64,000 nt of DNA from Oleidesulfovibrio alaskensis DSM 16109 (GCF_000482745.1 NZ_AXWQ01000005.1:62001-126000), one strand, 5' to 3'; shown: positions 54,793-63,080, numbered from the stretch's first letter. Notes: generated by a model from the letters alone, not told the origin. Translations and numbers: made by a program.

Positions 54793-55625
54793 AACGGCCC
54801 GTGATTCTGGTTTCAACTCCCGACGCCGGCGGCATTGCCGCCTGGTGGTTCATAAAGCTGGGGGTCGCGCTTGCCGGCGGCAGAGCTTTGCGGGCCACAC
54901 CTGCCAAATCTCCGCCGCTGTGCACGGCTGAAGGACTGATTGTCAGCGGCGGCTCCGATGTTTTTCCCGAACTGTACGGACAACAGCCCCAACAGAAGAA
55001 AAAAACAGGCATTCTCCCGCCGCGGCATCTGCTCAAAAGGGTTGCAGGCTCCGTTATCCTGCCGGTTTTTCTTTTTCTGCTCCGGCGCCTGCTGAGCCTG
55101 AAACAGGCTCCCCGCCATGACCGCCCGCGGGATGCACTTGAAATGTCTCTCATTACTCAGGCAGAAACGCTGGGAATGCCGGTGCTCGGCATCTGCCGGG
55201 GTATGCAGCTCATCAACGTCGTGCGGGGCGGTTCACTGCATCAGAGCATCGCCGACTTTTACGAAGACGTCCGACACCCTCATACAGTGCTGCCTCACAA
55301 GCGTATTTTCATTGTCAAAGGCTCGCATCTGCAAAGCTTTTTTCCGTACACCTCGCTTAAGGTGAATGCGCTGCATCATCAGGCTGTGGACAGGCTGGGC
55401 ACGGGACTTTCGGTGGCTGCCAGAGACGAAGCAGGGGTGACGCAGGCCATCATTGATGAAAAAAAGCCTTTTTTCGTCGGAGTGCAATGGCATCCGGAAT
55501 ACATGCCTCAGCACAATTCACAACGCAGCCTGTTCACCTGTCTTGTCCGGCACGCCCGTAACTACGGCCGGTATAAAGAAAACCATGAAACCCCTGCCCC
55601 GGACGGCAAGCAGGACAACAGATGA
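54789..55625 (+). CDS. Class I glutamine amidotransferase-like / C26 peptidase
   Basis: A 278-residue GATase1 protein resembling gamma-glutamyl-GABA hydrolase (PuuD). The nucleophile elbow is LGICRGMQLINVV (Cys136), and the His-Glu of the triad lie in VGVQWHPEYMP. VSGGSDVFPELY is the oxyanion strand. Between them, residues about 88-103 form a hydrophobic run (VILPVFLFLLRRLLSL) not expected in soluble PuuD, suggesting a membrane-associating insertion. It overlaps the amidoligase upstream and the DUF1566 gene downstream, each by four bases. It may hydrolyse or remodel the amidoligase product. ATG 54777 in frame is an alternative start. Confidence 0.85.
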   Translation: MKRPVILVSTPDAGGIAAWWFIKLGVALAGGRALRATPAKSPPLCTAEGLIVSGGSDVFPELYGQQPQQKKKTGILPPRHLLKRVAGSVILPVFLFLLRRLLSLKQAPRHDRPRDALEMSLITQAETLGMPVLGICRGMQLINVVRGGSLHQSIADFYEDVRHPHTVLPHKRIFIVKGSHLQSFFPYTSLKVNALHHQAVDRLGTGLSVAARDEAGVTQAIIDEKKPFFVGVQWHPEYMPQHNSQRSLFTCLVRHARNYGRYKENHETPAPDGKQDNR

Positions 55626-56521
55626 CACAACGGTTCATCAGCAGAGACAATCCGGCCCTGAAAACAGTACAGGATACGCGGACGGGCCTGATGTGGACGC
55701 GGGACGCATGTCTGCCGGATTTTCCCATGAGCTGGGCAGAATCGCTGGAGTACATTGAAGGTCTCAACAAGCGGCAGGAAGGTGGCTTTAACGACTGGCG
55801 GCTGCCAAACCGGCGTGAACTTTTTTCGCTCATCGATACTGCAGCCAGCAACCCCGCAGTGGCTTCCGGCAATCCGTTCCTGCGCATCTGGTCCGGCTGG
55901 TACTGGAGCAGCACCACCTTTGCCGCGCTGCCGGAGTATGCATGGCGGGTGCAGTTTTCCGGCGGGCGCATGTTCTACGGCAAAAAGACAGAAGACTCTT
56001 TTCTCTGGCCTGTCAGGGGAATATCGCCAGTACTGCACGCCACAGGGCAGCAGCAGTGCCATAACACACACGGGCATCCCGTCCCCTGTGAGGGGTCCGG
56101 GCAGGATGGAAGTCTCAGGACGGGCCTGTGCTGGGACACACGCCGTTTTTCCGCAGAAGGTGGCGGAGTGTCCGATACTGTCAGCGGTCTTTTGTGGTCA
56201 CGTTGCGCCGACCTGACAGGCGGAGCAACAACTTACGCCGAAGCACTGCGGGCGGTGACACGCTTTGCTCAGGAAACCGGCAGAAACTGGCGGCTGCCGA
56301 CTATTGATGAACTGGAACTGCTGACCGACTGTTCGCGTGCTTACCCGGCGCTTACCAGCGGTCACCCGTTTGATGCCGTGCGTCCGGCGTACTGGTCCTG
56401 CACATCCAGCGGTTACGAAAAAGGCTGGCAGTATTGCCTGTATATGGAAAAAGGAGCCGTGGGTGTGGGGCACGCCGCTGCGCCGGAATTTCATGTATGG
56501 CCGGTCTGCTCCCTTCCGTAG
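55622..56521 (+). CDS. Tandem DUF1566 (Lcl-type) domain protein
   Basis: A 299-residue protein with two copies of the DUF1566/Lcl C-terminal domain. The first is at about 15-140 (DTRTGLMWTRDACL, GGFNDWRLPNRRELFSLID, WYWSSTTFA). The second is at about 165-298 (DTVSGLLWSRCADL, RNWRLPTIDELELLTD, YWSCTSSGYEK). These domains are C-type-lectin/FGE-like folds that usually act in binding, often at the cell surface. No signal peptide is seen. It is translationally coupled to the GATase by an ATGA overlap and ends the three-gene unit, so it probably belongs to the same process. Confidence 0.88.
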   Translation: MTQRFISRDNPALKTVQDTRTGLMWTRDACLPDFPMSWAESLEYIEGLNKRQEGGFNDWRLPNRRELFSLIDTAASNPAVASGNPFLRIWSGWYWSSTTFAALPEYAWRVQFSGGRMFYGKKTEDSFLWPVRGISPVLHATGQQQCHNTHGHPVPCEGSGQDGSLRTGLCWDTRRFSAEGGGVSDTVSGLLWSRCADLTGGATTYAEALRAVTRFAQETGRNWRLPTIDELELLTDCSRAYPALTSGHPFDAVRPAYWSCTSSGYEKGWQYCLYMEKGAVGVGHAAAPEFHVWPVCSLP

Positions 56522-56680
56522 TCTTCGCTTTCATCCCCCGCTCTGCCCCCTGACCGGTTACCGTCCGCCGCAAAGGCATCTGCCACAAAGGCCCTGCATT
56601 GACAGCAGGCAGCCGGAGCGTGCTATAATGCAATGTCATTCTGACACAAAACAGCACGCCGTTTACGGCAGGAGCCGGCA

Positions 56681-57280
56681 ATGAAAAACATTCTGATACT
56701 TAATGCACATGAATATTACAGTTTTTCTCAGGGAAAGCTGAACGGATCTCTGGTGGAAATCGCCCGGAGCACACTTACTGCCAACGGATATTCCGTACAG
56801 AAAACGACCATGACGGATGACTATGACGTGGATACCGAGCTGGAGAAACACCGTACGGCGGATGCCGTCATTGTCCAGTCGCCGGTCAACTGGATGGGCA
56901 TGCCGTGGAGCTTTAAAAAATATATGGATCTGGTCTATACGGCGGGAACTGACGGACGGCTGTGCAACGGCGACGGCAGAACACGCAAAGACCCTGCCCG
57001 CCAGTATGGTTCCGGCGGTACCATGACGGGGAAAAAATATCTTCTTTCCCTGACATTCAATGCTCCGGCAGACGCATTCGGTGATCCGGCGCAGAAATTC
57101 TTTGAGGGAAAAAGCGTGGATGATCTTTTCTGGCCCATGCACCTGAATTTCCGTTTTTTCGGCATGGAGCCACTGCCCACGTTCAGTTGTCATGATGTGG
57201 TGAAAAATCCGGAAATTCTGAACGACCTGTCACGCTACGAAGCGCATATCAGGACGCACTTCCCCGCCATCCGCCCGTAA
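56681..57280 (+). CDS. mdaB: NAD(P)H:quinone reductase, MdaB-like flavoprotein
   Basis: A 199-residue flavodoxin-fold FAD/FMN enzyme that reduces quinones by two electrons and protects against oxidative stress. It opens NILILNAHEYYSFSQGKLNGSL, the flavin-phosphate site. It has QSPVNWMGMPWSFKKYMDLVYTAG, the FAD isoalloxazine region, and GKKYLLSLTFNAPADAF, which together are distinctive of MdaB. AGGAG lies eight bases before the ATG. It starts 160 bases after the DUF1566 gene, so it may have its own promoter. Confidence 0.92.
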   Translation: MKNILILNAHEYYSFSQGKLNGSLVEIARSTLTANGYSVQKTTMTDDYDVDTELEKHRTADAVIVQSPVNWMGMPWSFKKYMDLVYTAGTDGRLCNGDGRTRKDPARQYGSGGTMTGKKYLLSLTFNAPADAFGDPAQKFFEGKSVDDLFWPMHLNFRFFGMEPLPTFSCHDVVKNPEILNDLSRYEAHIRTHFPAIRP

Positions 57281-57281
57281 C

Positions 57282-57333
57282 GATAAGAGCACACCGGCAG
57301 CCGCTTTTCCGCCGCTGCCGGTGTGCTCTTATC
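57282..57333. terminator. Long perfect inverted repeat between convergent genes
   Basis: Twenty-base perfect arms beginning gataagagcacaccgg, with a 12-base loop. It begins two bases after the mdaB stop and lies 70 bases past the end of the convergent GTPase gene. There is no T run, so it may work as a weak bidirectional terminator or as an RNA stability element. Confidence 0.65.
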
Positions 57334-57403
57334 AACAGCTCCGCAAGGCCGTTTTTTTCAGCCTGTTCCTGCGTGCCGTACTTTACGCTCCCGCAACACG
57401 GCT

Positions 57404-59281
57404 TTATTCCCGCGTTGCTCCCAGCCGCTGCCAATGACTGTACAGCGCTTCGTCATCAAGGTTTTTACCGATGACAACCACAAAGGGCTTTCCCTCAAAA
57501 CCACCCAACAGTTCAAAATCCGTCCTGCCAGCCACATGCTGGACCAGCAGACTCTCCCGCAGGTCTGCGTCCTGCCCTGCCGAGGTTACTATCCCCTTGA
57601 TGCGGAACGGTTGCCCCGGGCATTGCTGCACAGCCTGCCGCAGCTGCTCCCGCGAAACGGGGCGCGGCATGAAAAAACGTACAGCGCCGTAGCCTTCGTG
57701 TCTGTGGTCGGCATGCGCCGCGGGTACGGCCGGCATCAGGCCGCTGCCGCTTCTGCCTTCGCCGGCATCCATAAACAGTGCGGGATGCACGCTGCCGAAC
57801 TCCGTCGTATGAATCATTGCTCTGGGGTTAAGGCCCTGCACAGCGTCCTTCAGGGCGGCAACGGCTTGCGGCCCGGCCACATCACATTTATTGCAGACGA
57901 CGACATCTGCCCCCCGTATCTGGTCGCGGGCGACTTCGCTGTCAGACAGCGTCGAAATTCCGTTTGCGGCATCCACAACGGTTACCATGCATTCCAGCCG
58001 CACAAGCTCACGAAGCGAGCCCATTTCCTCCAGCAGGTTCAGCGGATTGGCAAGTCCTGTTGTTTCCAGCAGAATCACCTGAGGGTTGAAACGCGCTGTC
58101 AGATCACGCACCCCCGCAGCCAGACTGCCTGCCAGAGTGCAGCACACACAGCCTTCATCCAGTGCCAGAACAGACGCGGAATCGCCCAGCAGATGCCCGT
58201 CGACGCCGGTAGCCCCCATTTCATTCTGAATAACAGCCACAAAGCGTTCGCGGGCACGGTGGTATTCTATGCAGTTGTTGAGAAAAGTTGTTTTTCCGGA
58301 CCCCAGAAAACCGCTGACCGCCACAAGGGCAGGTCGCCTGTCGTTGAGCACCGGATGCATGCGGCCGCAGGCTTCCGATTCAAGATCATGCGCCACCCAG
58401 CAGGGGGCCGCCGCCACTTCTTCCGGCATGTTTCCTTTCTGCACGTTGCAGTCAGTGCAGGCAACATATGACAACACCTCTGCGCCCGGCTGAGGGCCCG
58501 CGTCAATGTCTGCAGTCAGACTGCCGACGTTACCCCAGACAAGCAGTTCGCCGGTACGGCGCCCGGCATCGGCTCCTTCCGCCCGTTCGTCAAGCCTGAC
58601 ACTGCCGTCAGCCTGTCTGTGCCGCAGTCCGCAGCCATACTCCGTGCGCGAAAAAAACACAGGGGCTTCCTGCAGACATGCAGAAAGAGCCGCGCCCAGC
58701 ACATCATAAATCCTTCTGGACAACAGCAGCGCAGGCAGGTCTTCTTCCAGCCCGCCCGGCTCAACCACCCAGCCGGTTTCTTCACTGTACAATCCGGCAT
58801 CGCAGCGTATCCGCAGCCTGTTTTCAGCCACAAGCCGCAAACCGAAAGCCGCAGGCACGGAACCATACAGAACATCCAGTGTTCCGGTTCGGAACAGCCC
58901 CGCAAAATCAGGATCGGTGGCAAAGCCGCGCACCCGTGCCGCATAGGCCGTATGTTGCGTCAGTACAGCAGCATCAAGCCGCATGGCATCACACAGCTGC
59001 TCGTCCGCATGGGGAAAATAATAAATGCCGAAACGCGCCTGCTGAGTGCAGCCCGAAGAGCATACTTCTTCGCATGCCAGCCCGAACACTCCCGGCATAT
59101 CAGCCACACGGCAGGTAAAAGCACCTTCCGCCCCCTGACAGCGGGCCAGCCCGAGCCAGCGCACCAGCCGCCTGAAGCGGTCATCACGGCAGGCTACGGC
59201 AATGGCATTGGCCGGCAGAGCACACAACTGGCCGGCTGTGGCTGCCCCGCCCGATGGCGGCATGAAAAAATCTGTAAGCAT
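57404..59281 (-). CDS. CobW/G3E-family GTPase with a large Cys-containing N-terminal domain
   Basis: The 625-residue product has two parts. Residues about 320-625 are a G3E metal-chaperone GTPase, with Walker A GFLGSGKTT (327-332), the CxCC metal-transfer motif GCVCC (377-381), the NKCD guanine motif, a His-rich stretch (AHADHRHEGY) and a CobW C-terminal domain. Residues 1-310 are not recognised. They carry Cys70/Cys74/Cys78 (CEEVCSSGC) and Cys275/Cys278 (CTDC), consistent with metal or cluster binding. I started at ATG 59281 because the ATG at 59308 falls in the terminator hairpin of the gene before. It follows the TAT-MBL gene by 50 bases. The metal and client are unknown. Confidence 0.85.
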   Translation of the reverse strand: MLTDFFMPPSGGAATAGQLCALPANAIAVACRDDRFRRLVRWLGLARCQGAEGAFTCRVADMPGVFGLACEEVCSSGCTQQARFGIYYFPHADEQLCDAMRLDAAVLTQHTAYAARVRGFATDPDFAGLFRTGTLDVLYGSVPAAFGLRLVAENRLRIRCDAGLYSEETGWVVEPGGLEEDLPALLLSRRIYDVLGAALSACLQEAPVFFSRTEYGCGLRHRQADGSVRLDERAEGADAGRRTGELLVWGNVGSLTADIDAGPQPGAEVLSYVACTDCNVQKGNMPEEVAAAPCWVAHDLESEACGRMHPVLNDRRPALVAVSGFLGSGKTTFLNNCIEYHRARERFVAVIQNEMGATGVDGHLLGDSASVLALDEGCVCCTLAGSLAAGVRDLTARFNPQVILLETTGLANPLNLLEEMGSLRELVRLECMVTVVDAANGISTLSDSEVARDQIRGADVVVCNKCDVAGPQAVAALKDAVQGLNPRAMIHTTEFGSVHPALFMDAGEGRSGSGLMPAVPAAHADHRHEGYGAVRFFMPRPVSREQLRQAVQQCPGQPFRIKGIVTSAGQDADLRESLLVQHVAGRTDFELLGGFEGKPFVVVIGKNLDDEALYSHWQRLGATRE

Positions 59282-59296
59282 AACGAAACCCGAAAA

Positions 59297-59320
59297 CGGG
59301 CGGAGCATATGCCCCGCCCG
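59297..59320 (-). terminator. Rho-independent terminator of the MBL-fold gene
   Basis: A nine-base stem (cgggcggag-type arms) with a CATATG loop, followed on the minus strand by TTTT. It sits 11 bases after the MBL gene stop and before the GTPase ATG. Confidence 0.75.
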
Positions 59321-59330
59321 GTTACACAGC

Positions 59331-60491
59331 CTAGAAGGTAATGGTATCGCCGTTGCCCAGATAATCAGGCGAAGACGAACGGAACCGCGCCGACCCGCGT
59401 ACCACGGGATAGCCGCGCTCTATGAACTTTCTGGCGGTCAGGTGGCCGGTGCAATGGTTGCAGCCGATGCGGTCGAAGTTCCACTTGCCCAGCGAGATCA
59501 CCAGATCGTCGTACTTGGGATCCCAGTCTTCGAAGGGCGATATGTGCAGCCCGCCGTAGATGCCGTAGAACTTGTCATTATCGTATTTAAGGTCGGTATA
59601 GGCAAAGTCGGCCATCTGCAGAATGCCCTGATGGCAGCAACCCGAGATGAGCACAAGGCCTTTGTCCTTCACATTGAAGGCCAGAGACGTTTCGCCGAAC
59701 ACGCGGTTGATGATGGGCACATCGAACTTCACCACTGCCATGCCCGGCATGACCTGATGCAAGGGTTCCTTCTGTATGAAAGGTGTTCCCTTGTACCCGC
59801 TGTCCTTTATGTACTGCAGCCCTTCTTTGTAAAAGCCGTCGTGTATGTACAGCGGAATACGGTTGTCATACTTCATGGTGACGGGCAGTCCCCAGAAATG
59901 ATCCCAGTGTTCATGCGAAATGAACAGCCCCTCAATCTGCCGGGCCTCAAGCATCTTGTCGATGCCTTCCCGCTTGAAGCTCTTATCCATCCATTCGTAG
60001 GACCAGCCGCTGTCCAGCAGGTAATTATGCTTTGTGCCGTCCAGAGCTTCCACTTCCAGCAGGCATGAAAAACCGCCGGGGTTTTCAGGGTGCAGAGCCA
60101 GCTTGCGCTGGATATCCCACGCTTTTTCCAGATCATGGGGAATAAGATCTTTGATGCTTGCCAGACCGGAATCATACGAACCCTTTGCAGTGCCTTTACC
60201 ATTGGCAAAAGGTGCCCAGTTAAGCGTGTACTGGTTTACCAGCAGGCCGCCGGCAGCATGAATGTCTCCGATCAGGTCAGCATTGCTGAACCAGCTTGTC
60301 TCGGAAATGTTCACAACTTTCACGCTGCGCACAGCACCGAAATCATGAAACTTTCTTTCCGACTTAGGCAGTCTGTCGTAGGCCGCACCGGTATAGGAAT
60401 AAAGGCCCATGGAGGCAAAGGCACCAGCGCAGACACCGGTGGCCACACCTTTCACAAAGTCGCGCCGGCTCATATTGTTTTCTTTCATCAT
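59331..60491 (-). CDS. TAT-exported metallo-beta-lactamase-fold hydrolase
   Basis: A 386-residue protein exported folded to the periplasm. The twin-arginine signal SRRDFVKGVATGVCAG occupies residues 8-23 and is followed by a short hydrophobic helix. The metal site is HEHWDHFWG (His193-Trp199), with CCHQGILQM and CNHCTGHLTARKF carrying later ligands. The MBL fold here resembles the RFA-P synthase-like/MTH777 group more than true beta-lactamases. Hydrolysis or oxidoreduction of an unknown substrate is possible. It is encoded 18 bases after the membrane protein, and the two are probably one complex or pathway. Confidence 0.88.
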   Translation of the reverse strand: MMKENNMSRRDFVKGVATGVCAGAFASMGLYSYTGAAYDRLPKSERKFHDFGAVRSVKVVNISETSWFSNADLIGDIHAAGGLLVNQYTLNWAPFANGKGTAKGSYDSGLASIKDLIPHDLEKAWDIQRKLALHPENPGGFSCLLEVEALDGTKHNYLLDSGWSYEWMDKSFKREGIDKMLEARQIEGLFISHEHWDHFWGLPVTMKYDNRIPLYIHDGFYKEGLQYIKDSGYKGTPFIQKEPLHQVMPGMAVVKFDVPIINRVFGETSLAFNVKDKGLVLISGCCHQGILQMADFAYTDLKYDNDKFYGIYGGLHISPFEDWDPKYDDLVISLGKWNFDRIGCNHCTGHLTARKFIERGYPVVRGSARFRSSSPDYLGNGDTITF

Positions 60492-60509
60492 ATACTCCTG
60501 CGCTTTCCT

Positions 60510-61919
60510 TTATTTAATTATCTGCACGGTCTGCCCTATCCACGGCAGGACACCCACCACTACGGCATACAGCCCCACACCGCAGGCAATGCCCACGGCA
60601 AGGCCTTTTGCCAGAGCAGGCGACCAGCGAACATCACTGGCAACCTTTTCGTCTTCCACTTCCTGCAGTTCTTCAGCTGTTCTGGGCACAGCCTTCCATC
60701 CCGGCCAGCCGTCCATGAACCAGACGTTGATCAAAAAGATATTGATGAGCCAGATCATGGGAATCATGGGGAACTGCTGCGGATGAGAAAAGCCCTTCTG
60801 CGTTCCCAGGAAAAGGTGCGACGTTTTGTAGTAGACAACGTATACCAGTACGGCCAGCGCAGCGGTCAGGAACGTGCGGATGCACACCCGTACCGGACGG
60901 CTGAAGTTGTTGGGCCAGTTGCCGCAGTAGAAATTAAGAAACAGGGTGGGTACCAGCCAGAAAATGGCCATTTCACCCACATGCAGCCAGCGCCAGTCAG
61001 GTGCGGCCAGACGGCGCGTACCGCGTACGGTTTCGCCCCATACAAGATCCTGCGCGTAGTACAGGAAAAAGCACAGTGCCAGAGCTATCAGAATAATACC
61101 GAAGAAGGATGCGGTGCGGCGCAGCCAGTCGGTTTTGATCAGGTTAAAGGGATACCTTTCCCAGATGGTTTCAAACTGCCAGACAACAACAGTGCAGCAC
61201 ATGATCCACGCAATGTGGAAGTTGCCTGAAACCGTATTGGCAAAAGTTTCCCAGTACGGCGGGGTAATGGCTGTGTACTGCTGCCACGGGTAGAACAAGA
61301 TGGCCATGTGTGAGTGCATGGTCACAAAATAGACAACCATGCTCAGGAAGAACGTCACGACCATTATGGTAAGCCCCTTGGCCGGCTGCTTCAGCTTGTT
61401 CCACGGAGCCCCCTCGCAGGCGACCACCCAGCTGGGTGAAAGCCACGAAGCAATGGCTGCAAACATCATGATGGCTTCAGTTGCGTATTCAAGGGCATAA
61501 AACTCGGTGATTCCCATTTCTTCAAGCCGCGAAGGGTTGAAATACGCTATGCCGTAGTTACCCAGCAGTTCGATGAAAAAGCCCTTGATAAGCACAAACA
61601 TGGCGGCCACACTTACCAGTGTGAGCACCGTTCCCTTGACGACGGGATGCGTACGCTCCAGCCACGACCGTTTAAACGGCCAGAAGTCGAAAATATACGC
61701 AAGCCAGATGAAAAGAATGAGCATCCAGCGGCAGACCATATAGCCCACATACGGCGTATAAAGACGGAATACGCCCCGCGGGTCCTGAAAAATCCACCAC
61801 GTGATGTAAAAAAACACCGCCATCACAAGCGTGTTGACCAGAGCAGGCCACGGTCCGCTCCAGCGTTTGACCAGCCTGCGGCTCTCAAGATACAGTATAC
61901 CGGTGCTGTCCTTGTCCAT
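60510..61919 (-). CDS. Polytopic membrane protein with 11-12 helices, function unknown
   Basis: A 469-residue, Trp- and Phe-rich inner-membrane protein with roughly 11-12 hydrophobic helices (for example LVNTLVMAVFFYITWWIF, VVTFFLSMVVYFVTM, AVGIACGVGLYAVVVGVLPWI). A basic, soluble loop precedes the last helix (VPRTAEELQEVEDEKVASD). Conserved-looking His residues lie in VTMHSHMAILFYPWQ, LHVGEMAIFW and SGNFHIAW, which could bind heme or metal, but no canonical motif is evident. No transporter family was recognised. GGGAG lies seven bases before ATG 61919. It sits between the small twin-Arg protein and the MBL gene, in the same direction. Confidence 0.85.
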   Translation of the reverse strand: MDKDSTGILYLESRRLVKRWSGPWPALVNTLVMAVFFYITWWIFQDPRGVFRLYTPYVGYMVCRWMLILFIWLAYIFDFWPFKRSWLERTHPVVKGTVLTLVSVAAMFVLIKGFFIELLGNYGIAYFNPSRLEEMGITEFYALEYATEAIMMFAAIASWLSPSWVVACEGAPWNKLKQPAKGLTIMVVTFFLSMVVYFVTMHSHMAILFYPWQQYTAITPPYWETFANTVSGNFHIAWIMCCTVVVWQFETIWERYPFNLIKTDWLRRTASFFGIILIALALCFFLYYAQDLVWGETVRGTRRLAAPDWRWLHVGEMAIFWLVPTLFLNFYCGNWPNNFSRPVRVCIRTFLTAALAVLVYVVYYKTSHLFLGTQKGFSHPQQFPMIPMIWLINIFLINVWFMDGWPGWKAVPRTAEELQEVEDEKVASDVRWSPALAKGLAVGIACGVGLYAVVVGVLPWIGQTVQIIK

Positions 61920-61986
61920 AAGGAACTCCCCTGCGGAAAACGGCACTTGTGTCGGGGCCAGACTTGGCGGTCGCCCCGGCACTCCT

Positions 61987-62208
61987 TCAGCCGTCTGCCG
62001 CATCATTAGACGTTACCTCTGAAGAAAACCTTCTCACCAACTCTTCGGGTGCCAGCGTTGCGGGATCAACTCCGGCCCCCATGGCCCGCAGATAGGCCCT
62101 GCGCAACGCATCCGCATCCTGCGCTGTTCCGCCATCTGCAGACCCTGTTGCGGCAGGAGGGGCGGCTGTGCCCTTCCAGAACCGCAAAAATTTTCTGCGC
62201 GTCATCAT
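61987..62208 (-). CDS. Tiny twin-arginine-like protein, 73 residues
   Basis: A short frame starting MMTRRKFLRFWKGTAAPP, in which RRKFLR matches the TAT consensus (S/T)RRxFLK. The following region is short and only weakly hydrophobic (TAAPPAATGSA), so TAT export is doubtful. The C-terminus is a charged helical segment (DADALRRAYLRAMGAG and APEELVRRFSSEV). Its ATG overlaps the regulator stop (TGATG at 62206-62210 on the minus strand), so it is co-translated with the regulator. It may be a small subunit or chaperone-like partner of the membrane protein. No family was recognised. A longer start at 62238 is possible but overlaps the regulator. Confidence 0.65.
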   Translation of the reverse strand: MMTRRKFLRFWKGTAAPPAATGSADGGTAQDADALRRAYLRAMGAGVDPATLAPEELVRRFSSEVTSNDAADG

Positions 62209-62921
62209 CAGTTCCGCTCTCCGCCGTTTTTCTGCCACAGCATTCTGCCAAATGCGTCAAGGCTGCCTGCCGCGCACCGGGATGCCAGAGCCACATCGTG
62301 CCGGCGCATGGCCTGTAGCATTTCCACATGCTCTGCAAAAAACTGCTGCAAGGCCGCAGGAGCCAGTTCCGGCAGATTCTCAAACCCGCCTGCCGCGCCG
62401 GAGCGGGCAATACTGCCCATGGCCGCGCACAGCAGACTGTTTCCCGTTATTTCAGCCAGTGCGCTGTAAAATGCCGTCAGCCCCCGCCACGCATCCAGCG
62501 GGCTGCGGTCTACCAGAGCCCTGCCCAGCCGGGCCGTGATACGCTCCGCATGTTCATGTTCAGACACGCCTGCAACCCGGCACACGCGCTCCACAAGAGC
62601 CGGACCAAGAGTGACCAGCGCGTCCAGTGCTTCGCCGGGTCCGGTCCGCCCGCCGTCCGGTGACAGGTGGTTCTGCCTGCACAGGTAGGCACCGCTGCGC
62701 ATGCGGATTTCCACCAGACCTCTTGCCGACAGTGCCGACAGCGCCTCACGCACGGTATTTCTGCTGCAGCCCAGCCTCTCAGCCAGTGCGCGTTCACCCG
62801 GCAGTCTTTCTCCGGGCCTGACAGCGCTGTTGCTGACCAGTTTCAGAATCTCTTCGGCAACCTGATATGCTGCTCTCTGCACCTCTGGTCCCACCAATTC
62901 TTTTTGTTGTTCTGTCGTCAT
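62208..62921 (-). CDS. GntR/FadR-family transcriptional regulator
   Basis: A 237-residue repressor-type protein. The winged-helix DNA-binding domain (about 20-90) has VRPGERLPGERALAERLGCSRNTVREALSALSARGLVEIR, the classic GntR helix-turn-helix. The C-terminal half (about 100-235) is the all-helical FadR/FCD effector-binding domain, which often binds carboxylic acids with a metal. It is first in the operon with the small protein, membrane protein and MBL gene, and probably controls them. No palindrome was identified as its operator. The ribosome site before the ATG is poor. Confidence 0.93.
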   Translation of the reverse strand: MTTEQQKELVGPEVQRAAYQVAEEILKLVSNSAVRPGERLPGERALAERLGCSRNTVREALSALSARGLVEIRMRSGAYLCRQNHLSPDGGRTGPGEALDALVTLGPALVERVCRVAGVSEHEHAERITARLGRALVDRSPLDAWRGLTAFYSALAEITGNSLLCAAMGSIARSGAAGGFENLPELAPAALQQFFAEHVEMLQAMRRHDVALASRCAAGSLDAFGRMLWQKNGGERN

Positions 62922-63053
62922 GTTGTTGATTGAAAGCTACGTCTGTGATCATTCGCTGACAACAAGGAAAAACCACAAAAAACCAAACTGGCCCATCCAG
63001 TGAAACAATCTGGTACCACCGTTCATTGCCGCCTTTTCCCATACGCATAAAAA

Positions 63054-63080
63054 AACACCACAGACAGCATCCGTGGTGTT
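63054..63080 (-). terminator. Rho-independent terminator of the PAS-GAF gene
   Basis: An eight-base stem (aacaccac/gtggtgtt) with a run of A's on its left, giving T's on the minus strand. It lies about 120 bases after the gene and upstream of the GntR gene. Confidence 0.7.

Noticed and set aside
57323..58471. 382-codon plus-strand frame
   Set aside because: Antisense to the GTPase gene, which has clear G3E motifs. The frame's product resembles no family.
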